Source: JAWABC01 sp043810595 (lineage in GTDB: Archaea > Nanobdellota > Nanobdellia > SCGC-AAA011-G17 > VGLX01). From it: a stretch of DNA of 64,000 nt. Shown here piece after piece: positions 58,449-64,000 of the stretch. The stretch lies in assembly GCA_043810595.1 (NCBI GenBank), contig JBDRNX010000031.1:38135-102134 (forward strand), written 5' to 3'. The notes under the pieces were generated by a model. It was not told the DNA's origin and searched no databases. It saw nothing but the letters and a program-made list of their open reading frames with translations. Every line of letters begins with the position of its first letter. The first letter of the stretch is position 1. A program made the translations under genes and the position numbers.

Positions 58449-61337
58449 ATGTATGATTTTAGGAAGTCTGAGGAGGAAGTCTTGGCTTTCTGGGAAAAGA
58501 GCAGAATTTACGAGAAGGCTAAGGCTAAGAATGATGGTAAGAAGAAGTTCTACTACTTGGACGGGCCGCCCTACACTTCTGGCAAGATTCACGTGGGCCA
58601 TGCATGGGGTAAGGCTTTGCGTGATTCCATAATCCGTTATAAGAGGATGAGGGGCTTTGATGTTTGGGACCAGCCCGGTTTTGACATGCACGGCCTTCCT
58701 ATTGAGGTTGCTGTTGAGAAGAAGCTCGGTATAAAGGATAAGAAGGAAGTGATAAGTACTCTTGGCTTGGCTAAGTTCATTGAAGAATGTAGGAATTTCT
58801 CGATTGCTGAGATGCATCCCATGATTAACGATTTCAAGCGTATTGGTATCTGGATGGATTGGGATGATCCTTACATGACTATCAAGAATGAGTACATTGA
58901 GGGTGCTTGGTGGGCTCTTAAGAAAGCTCACGAAAATGGTTACTTGTACAAGGGCTTGAAGACTATGACTTGGTGTCCTAGGTGTGCTACTGCCCTTGCA
59001 AAGCACGAGCTTAATTACGAAACGATAAATGACAAATCGATTTTTGTTAAGTTTCCTGTGGTTAAGCATAAGAATACTTTCATGATAATTTGGACAACAA
59101 CTTCTTGGACCCTGCCGTTTAATCTCGCTGTCATGGCTCATCCCGATTTTGATTATGTCAAGGCAAAGATTGAAGACACTGACGAGACCTGGATTCTTGC
59201 AAAAGGTCTTGCAGGCGCTGTCATAACTGCCGTTGCTGGCAAGAAGTTCAAGGTAATAGAAGAGTTCAAGGGTAAAAAGCTTGAAGGTTTGAAGTACAGG
59301 ACTCCTTTTTATGAAGACCTGCCTTATCATCATGAGCTTGACAAGAAGAGCAAGAAGGCTTACACCGTTTTGATGTCTGATAAGTATGTTGACCTTAGCT
59401 CTGGTTCTGGTCTTGTGCACTGTGCGCCCGGTTGCGGTCCAGAGGATTTTGAGATTGGTAGGCAGAATAAGCTTCCTCCTTACAACGAGCTCGATGAGCA
59501 TGGTACTTTCAGTCAGAACATGGGTAAGTTTTCTGGCATGAAGGCAAGGGTTGACGATTCAAGGTTCATTGATGCGCTTGAGAAGAAAGGTCTCATCATT
59601 GCCATAACTGATATCTCTCACGAGTATGCTAAGTGTTGGCGCTGCAACTCTGATGTTGTTTTCCGTACAACAGAGCAGTGGTTCCTCGCTGTTGAGAAGT
59701 TGAAGGAGAAGATGCGGGATGCTAATAAGAAGATTTACTGGGTGCCTGACTGGGGCGGCTCAAGGTGGTTTGATTCTTGGTTGTCTAACCTGCAGGATTG
59801 GTGTATTTCAAGGCAAAGATTTTGGGGTATCCCTCTTCCTATATGGGTGTGTTCCAACCCTAAGTGTAATAATTTCATTTTGGTGGAGTCTAAGGCTGAG
59901 CTTGAGCAGCTTGGCAAGAAGGATGTTGGGGATTTGCACAGACCTTTTGTCGATGAGGTAATAATAGATTGTCCTAAGTGCAATTCTCACATGCATCGCG
60001 TTGAGGATGTGCTTGATGTTTGGCTTGATTCTGGTGCTGCTTCTTGGGCTCCTCTGAAATACCCGTCTGAGAAGGATACTTTCAAGAGATTTTGGCCTGC
60101 AGATTTGATTTTAGAAGGCAAGGATCAGATTCGTGGCTGGTTCAACTCTATGATTTGTTTGAGCATGGTTTCTTTCAAGAAGCCTCCTTACAAGGCTGTT
60201 TACATGCATGGCTTTGTTAACGACGCTCACGGCAGGAAGATGTCTAAGTCTTTGAAGAATATTATCTCTCCTTATGAGGTCATTGACAAATATGGGGCTG
60301 ACACGCTTCGCTTTTACACGATTTCCGGTGCCAGTCCAGGTCTTGATTTGAATTACAATTTTGAGGACACCAAGCTTAAGCACAAGAACCTCGAAATTTT
60401 CTGGAACATTCTCAATTTCATAAGGTCCCAGTCTGATTTCATGGATAGGAATCCTAAGACTTTAAAAGTCAGGACTTTTGGTGTTGAGGAGAAGTACATT
60501 CTCTCAAGGTTGAATTCAACCATAGATGAGGTCACGAAGCTTTTTGATGCGTACAGGCTTAATGAAACACCGCAACTAGTTGAGAAGTTGTTCCTTGACT
60601 TGAGCAGGACTTACATCCAGATGGTCCGTGAGAAGGCTTCTACGGGTTCTGAAAAGGAAAAGGCTCAGGTTTTGTATGCAACTTACAACGTTTATCTTGA
60701 AACTCTGAAGTTGCTATCTCCTATTGCTCCTTTCATAACAGAGAAGTGTTATCAGGAGTTGAAAGAAAAATTCAAGTTGGATAAGGAGAGTGTCCATCTT
60801 CAGGAATGGCCTAAGGCAGACAAGAAAATGATTAATAAAAAGTTGGAAGAACAGATGGAGTTTGTTAAAACAATAATCCAGGAGGCCTTGGCTCAGCGTG
60901 AGAAAGCGCAATTAGGTGTGAGGTGGCCTTTGAAGAAGTTGTTGGTCACTGCAGACGATGCTGGTGTTGAAGCAGTTAACAACTTGAAGGATGTTCTGAT
61001 GTTCCAGCTTAACGTTAAGGCTGTTCGTGTTGATAAGGGGAACTTTAGCGTCGCCCTTGATACTGAACTTACACCTGAGTTAGAGGCTGAAGGTTTCTCG
61101 AGGGAAATCACAAGAAGGATTCAGGAGATGAGGAAGAAGGCTAATTTGAAGAAGCAGGACTTGATCGAGTTGTCCGTAGTTTCTTCTTATGATTTGAGTA
61201 AGTTCAAGAAAGAGGTTCAGAAGAAGGTTGGGGCTAAGACCATTTCTTTTGAAAAGCCGAGGAGCCCGCATCACGGTCAGAGTGTTACAATTAAGGGCAG
61301 AGAATTTGAAATTTATTTCAGCCTTGTTAAGAATTAA
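58449..61337 (+). CDS. ileS: Isoleucyl-tRNA synthetase
   Basis: Charges tRNA-Ile. In 962 residues: HIGH motif HVGH (48-51) in DGPPYTSGKIHVGHAWGK; the CP1 editing domain (about 190-390) with TTSWTLPFNLA; a WCISRQRFWG motif; the KMSKS loop (598-602, GRKMSKSLKN); and a C-terminal anticodon-binding domain. Two zinc-like cysteine sets appear (WCPRCATA; CPKCNSHMHRV). Complete. TATA-like GTTTTTAAAC lies about 30 bp upstream. The 3' end overlaps the surface-protein gene by 4 bp. Confidence 0.97.
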   Translation: MYDFRKSEEEVLAFWEKSRIYEKAKAKNDGKKKFYYLDGPPYTSGKIHVGHAWGKALRDSIIRYKRMRGFDVWDQPGFDMHGLPIEVAVEKKLGIKDKKEVISTLGLAKFIEECRNFSIAEMHPMINDFKRIGIWMDWDDPYMTIKNEYIEGAWWALKKAHENGYLYKGLKTMTWCPRCATALAKHELNYETINDKSIFVKFPVVKHKNTFMIIWTTTSWTLPFNLAVMAHPDFDYVKAKIEDTDETWILAKGLAGAVITAVAGKKFKVIEEFKGKKLEGLKYRTPFYEDLPYHHELDKKSKKAYTVLMSDKYVDLSSGSGLVHCAPGCGPEDFEIGRQNKLPPYNELDEHGTFSQNMGKFSGMKARVDDSRFIDALEKKGLIIAITDISHEYAKCWRCNSDVVFRTTEQWFLAVEKLKEKMRDANKKIYWVPDWGGSRWFDSWLSNLQDWCISRQRFWGIPLPIWVCSNPKCNNFILVESKAELEQLGKKDVGDLHRPFVDEVIIDCPKCNSHMHRVEDVLDVWLDSGAASWAPLKYPSEKDTFKRFWPADLILEGKDQIRGWFNSMICLSMVSFKKPPYKAVYMHGFVNDAHGRKMSKSLKNIISPYEVIDKYGADTLRFYTISGASPGLDLNYNFEDTKLKHKNLEIFWNILNFIRSQSDFMDRNPKTLKVRTFGVEEKYILSRLNSTIDEVTKLFDAYRLNETPQLVEKLFLDLSRTYIQMVREKASTGSEKEKAQVLYATYNVYLETLKLLSPIAPFITEKCYQELKEKFKLDKESVHLQEWPKADKKMINKKLEEQMEFVKTIIQEALAQREKAQLGVRWPLKKLLVTADDAGVEAVNNLKDVLMFQLNVKAVRVDKGNFSVALDTELTPELEAEGFSREITRRIQEMRKKANLKKQDLIELSVVSSYDLSKFKKEVQKKVGAKTISFEKPRSPHHGQSVTIKGREFEIYFSLVKN

Positions 61338-64000
61338 CTTCTTCGTTTTTTCTTGTATACTATGTATGTCACTGCCATGAATATTGCTAGTAGTATTACG
61401 AATATTATGAAGTTTTGTACCCATTTGGGCTTTGATTCAAATCCTTCTTCTGGTATGAGTATGGGAGGTTGTTTAACTTCTTCTGTGGGTTGTTCTTCTG
61501 GTTCTTGTACAACCTCTCCTGTTGGTGTGATTACTTCCTCTATTTCCTTGATGTAGACTTCTGCTGTTTTGTGTTCGATGTCTATGTTTTTCACGGTTAT
61601 TGTCATGTCGTTTACCCCGTCGCTGTTTACATCAGCTTCTTTTGTTTCACCTAAGTTAACCACCACTATTAATGGTGAAGAGCTTATTTCAAAAGTTACA
61701 TGGTCTATTGCAACCTGCGTTACAAGTATAGTATGATCCTCCCTTGCTGCAACAAAGCTTGCCCTATCCCCTTCCTGGAGTTCTAGGGTTTTTCCCAGTG
61801 ATATGTCTATATACAGCCCCCCTGTGCCAGCTATGCTACTTCCACCGCTTCCTCCACTGCTTGCTGTTGTTGGTGTACTCCCTTGTAGGTTTGGTCCAAC
61901 TCCTGAGAAGTGCGGCAGTTTCAGCCAGAATTTGTTTTCTGATATATTCACATAACATGAAGAGGATGCGAATGTGCTGTCTGTTTTGCTGCAGCTCATT
62001 CCAGTGAACCATGTGCTGGGGTAGTCTGCATAGTCTGAGTAGTTCCCACTTATCTCGTTGAAGTCTGTTCCGTTGTCTGTCGTGTTCCATACCATGTTCC
62101 AGTTCTCGTCGTACAATGCAGGTATTTTTGTTGTGAATGTCCATGCCTCATTGACCTGGCTATCGTTGTATGGTATAGCAACCAAAACATAATCGTAGAT
62201 GTCGGGTGCAAAGCTACCGAACTGCCACAGCTCATCCATTGACGAACCTATGTTGCTTAAGCTGGCGTTCTCGCTTAATATAGCATCAGGGGGTCCTGAT
62301 GACATCATGTCCACGTTTATGAAATATAAGGTTGTTCCATTCCCCCCGTTTAAGTCAATCATCAGATTTGTTTTTCCACTCATCATCGCTGCCAGTGGGT
62401 TAAATGTGTTTGGATCTAGTGTGTCCCCTATTACGCAACCGTCATCAGGCGAAACAACATTACATGCTGCGCTGTTTCTCAGGAACCTCATTCTCAAAGA
62501 GGTGGAACTGAAGGCCTGCTTAGCTCCACTGCTGTCAACAGTTTCCATGTTGAATGGTTTTAGTGATATGTTTGCATCAGGACCGCAATATTCCTTGCCC
62601 AGGTCTATCGATGTCCTGTAAGGTGGGAATTGTGGGCTGAAAATTCTGACTTTTACTGTGCTGCTGTTTAGGAATGTCCAGTTTAGAGCTGCACCGCTGC
62701 TCACTTGGGCAACATACATTAATGTTCCGAAGCTGCTGTCGGTAACTTCCAAGTTAATATTAAGATTGTTGATTGTAGTTGATGGGTTGCTAGGATCAGT
62801 TAGGTCATAAAACTGTATGCACTTGGTCGAGGTGTTGACGGTGTTGGTCATGTAATTACCACTGTTATCGTATTCCCCTGCAAGCACACCAGGGGTTATG
62901 TGCATAGTCCCATCAGACGCGTTCATCTGAACCTTGCTTATAGCTCCATAGGAAGCAGCTGTTTCGTTGCTGCAGTACCACTCTATAACATAGTTAATGC
63001 CATCGGAAGCTCCCATCAAAGTAGCGTGGTACTCAAAGTGGGGTCCTGTAACACCAACAACACCCCCTGTGAGGTTTGTTATGTTCCACTCCAAGCCGTT
63101 AATGCTGCTGCCAGGAGGTACAAAATTTCCGCTGCCTGGGGTAAGCCTCATTATCATGTTAGTGCAGTTTGCCTCATTAACAGGGCTGCTTAAAGTAATA
63201 TTGCCAGACAGTATGTAATTATCAAAAGATAGTGTTTTGTTAATCTCGATAACATAATTTGTATTGCTGTAGCTTGAGATGTTGTTAACAACAGTAGAAA
63301 GTGGGGGTGTAGCTTCTATCCCAAAACCCACAGGTCCTCTCATCCAGCTTATGGTGTAATTTCTGTCCCTTGGCACAACAATATCATAGGGAGAGGTAAC
63401 GTTTGCATTTATGCTGTTCCACAGACCTACTCCTATACCCAGGTCGGTAACCTCATAGTTGAACTCGTCATTATTGGACCCATCCTCTGTACTTACATGA
63501 GAAGCGGAAATCCTAAGTGTGGCAGCTGGTTGGGTGTAGAGTGTCCCATTGGCAAAGAACTGCATAACCGCCGTGGCAGGTAGCGGAGGAAGTGTGGGGC
63601 CTACCTCTGTGGCGTTACCATCACTCCCGTTGATCTTAACAGCTATCTGAAGTGGATTGATGACAGTGCCGTCAGAATAGCTGTAATTGATAAAAAATGC
63701 ATAATAACCACTGGCATTCGTAAGTGTTGAAGCAAGGATGTTTGTGGTGGGAGGGTTGTTGCCTTGGGGCATTACAAACTCTGATATTGTGACGTTCGCA
63801 CCGTCAGCTGCTGCATAGCTGCTGTTGAATGCAGTACCCTTGAGGCTCATTAGAGGGTTGAGGAAAGAAACGTTTGAACTTATGTTCTCAGCACCTTGGT
63901 CATCAGAAGCTTTACAGTTGTAAGTAAAATTAACAAAGCCATTGAAATAACTCACATCCAGACCGGTAGACATAAAACTATTGCTCAAATCCAGAGTTAT
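61334..64000 (-). CDS. Large secreted/surface protein, N-terminus beyond window
   Basis: The frame is open to the right edge, so the start is missing; 888 residues are visible. The composition is Ser/Thr/Asn-rich with many N-x-S/T sites, typical of glycosylated archaeal surface proteins. It shows repeated beta-domain segments (SDDQGAENISSNVS, TSSYT-like strands) resembling Ig-like/PKD folds. The C-terminus has a Pro/Glu stalk (VQEPEEQPTEEVKQPP) then one membrane helix (WVQNFIIFVILLAIFMAV) and a basic end KKKRRS. It is anchored in the membrane, possibly an S-layer-associated protein. Convergent with ileS. Confidence 0.85.
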   Translation of the reverse strand: MTLDLSNSFMSTGLDVSYFNGFVNFTYNCKASDDQGAENISSNVSFLNPLMSLKGTAFNSSYAAADGANVTISEFVMPQGNNPPTTNILASTLTNASGYYAFFINYSYSDGTVINPLQIAVKINGSDGNATEVGPTLPPLPATAVMQFFANGTLYTQPAATLRISASHVSTEDGSNNDEFNYEVTDLGIGVGLWNSINANVTSPYDIVVPRDRNYTISWMRGPVGFGIEATPPLSTVVNNISSYSNTNYVIEINKTLSFDNYILSGNITLSSPVNEANCTNMIMRLTPGSGNFVPPGSSINGLEWNITNLTGGVVGVTGPHFEYHATLMGASDGINYVIEWYCSNETAASYGAISKVQMNASDGTMHITPGVLAGEYDNSGNYMTNTVNTSTKCIQFYDLTDPSNPSTTINNLNINLEVTDSSFGTLMYVAQVSSGAALNWTFLNSSTVKVRIFSPQFPPYRTSIDLGKEYCGPDANISLKPFNMETVDSSGAKQAFSSTSLRMRFLRNSAACNVVSPDDGCVIGDTLDPNTFNPLAAMMSGKTNLMIDLNGGNGTTLYFINVDMMSSGPPDAILSENASLSNIGSSMDELWQFGSFAPDIYDYVLVAIPYNDSQVNEAWTFTTKIPALYDENWNMVWNTTDNGTDFNEISGNYSDYADYPSTWFTGMSCSKTDSTFASSSCYVNISENKFWLKLPHFSGVGPNLQGSTPTTASSGGSGGSSIAGTGGLYIDISLGKTLELQEGDRASFVAAREDHTILVTQVAIDHVTFEISSSPLIVVVNLGETKEADVNSDGVNDMTITVKNIDIEHKTAEVYIKEIEEVITPTGEVVQEPEEQPTEEVKQPPILIPEEGFESKPKWVQNFIIFVILLAIFMAVTYIVYKKKRRS

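Noticed and set aside
58431..59501. Long minus-strand open frame (356 codons) opposite ileS
   Set aside because: The plus strand clearly encodes IleRS; the antisense frame has no family signs and arises from codon bias. The same holds for the 272-codon frame at 9125-9943 opposite DP1.

Overview
The window is archaeal chromosome. It carries archaeal or eukaryote-type information genes: both subunits of D-family DNA polymerase, Orc1/Cdc6, RfcS and RfcL, FEN1, NucS/EndoMS, B-family polymerase, a RadB-like recombinase, LonB with internal membrane segments, Cdc48, type 2 methionine aminopeptidase and a Nog1-like GTPase. Promoters look like TATA boxes about 25-45 bp ahead of starts, many genes carry GGAGG or GAGGTG ribosome-binding sites, and genes are packed with 1-16 bp overlaps. 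Small genome-style packing, a half-size MFS protein, many small orphan proteins and a tiny Lys-rich protein suggest a DPANN archaeon (Woesearchaeota/Pacearchaeota-like). That placement is an inference from gene style, not a phylogeny.

Layout. 1-5 kb: the end of an unknown protein, a two-domain dCTP deaminase, TyrRS, a Cys-rich protein and a TctA-like membrane protein. 5-12 kb: the replication core cdc6 - DP1 - DP2 - zinc ribbon on the minus strand, with a 489-bp AT-rich intergenic region behind cdc6 that looks like the replication origin. 12-18 kb: Nog1-like GTPase, PRC-barrel protein, LonB, ArgRS. 18.1-19.9 kb: an unusual repeat-loaded locus with two convergent winged-helix proteins whose linkers are encoded by short tandem DNA repeats. 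The repeat of the first gene also occurs in its noncoding leader, and three direct repeats lie between the two genes. 20-29 kb: an accessory-looking stretch of small orphans, PRPP synthetase, XerA recombinase, PadR and other regulators, a tRNA-Lys placed directly against a stop codon, a frameshifted gene and broken gene ends. 29-36 kb: SerRS, half MFS, cis-prenyltransferase, phosphoesterase, topoisomerase IA, membrane Lon-like protease. 36-47 kb: RadB-like, AbrB-like regulator, Cdc48, MetAP, PolB, nucleotidyltransferase, a RecB-like nuclease divergent from FEN1, hydrolase, Trm5. 47-58 kb: secreted subtilase, NucS, RlmE, a HerA-family ATPase split by an intein in its P-loop, SSB, a small-membrane-protein cassette, rfcL - coiled-coil protein - rfcS, TRAM protein. 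58-64 kb: IleRS and the C-terminal part of a large surface protein running off the right edge.

How it fits together. Orc1/Cdc6, PolD, the clamp loader, SSB, FEN1, PolB, TopA, RadB, HerA and NucS make a nearly complete replication and repair set within 58 kb. Several of them end in PCNA-binding (PIP-box) motifs: DP2, PolB, FEN1, NucS and probably the unnamed RecB-like nuclease. The best candidates for undescribed biology are the tandem-repeat winged-helix pair (18.1-19.9 kb), the PIP-tailed nuclease next to FEN1, and the coiled-coil gene embedded between rfcS and rfcL.
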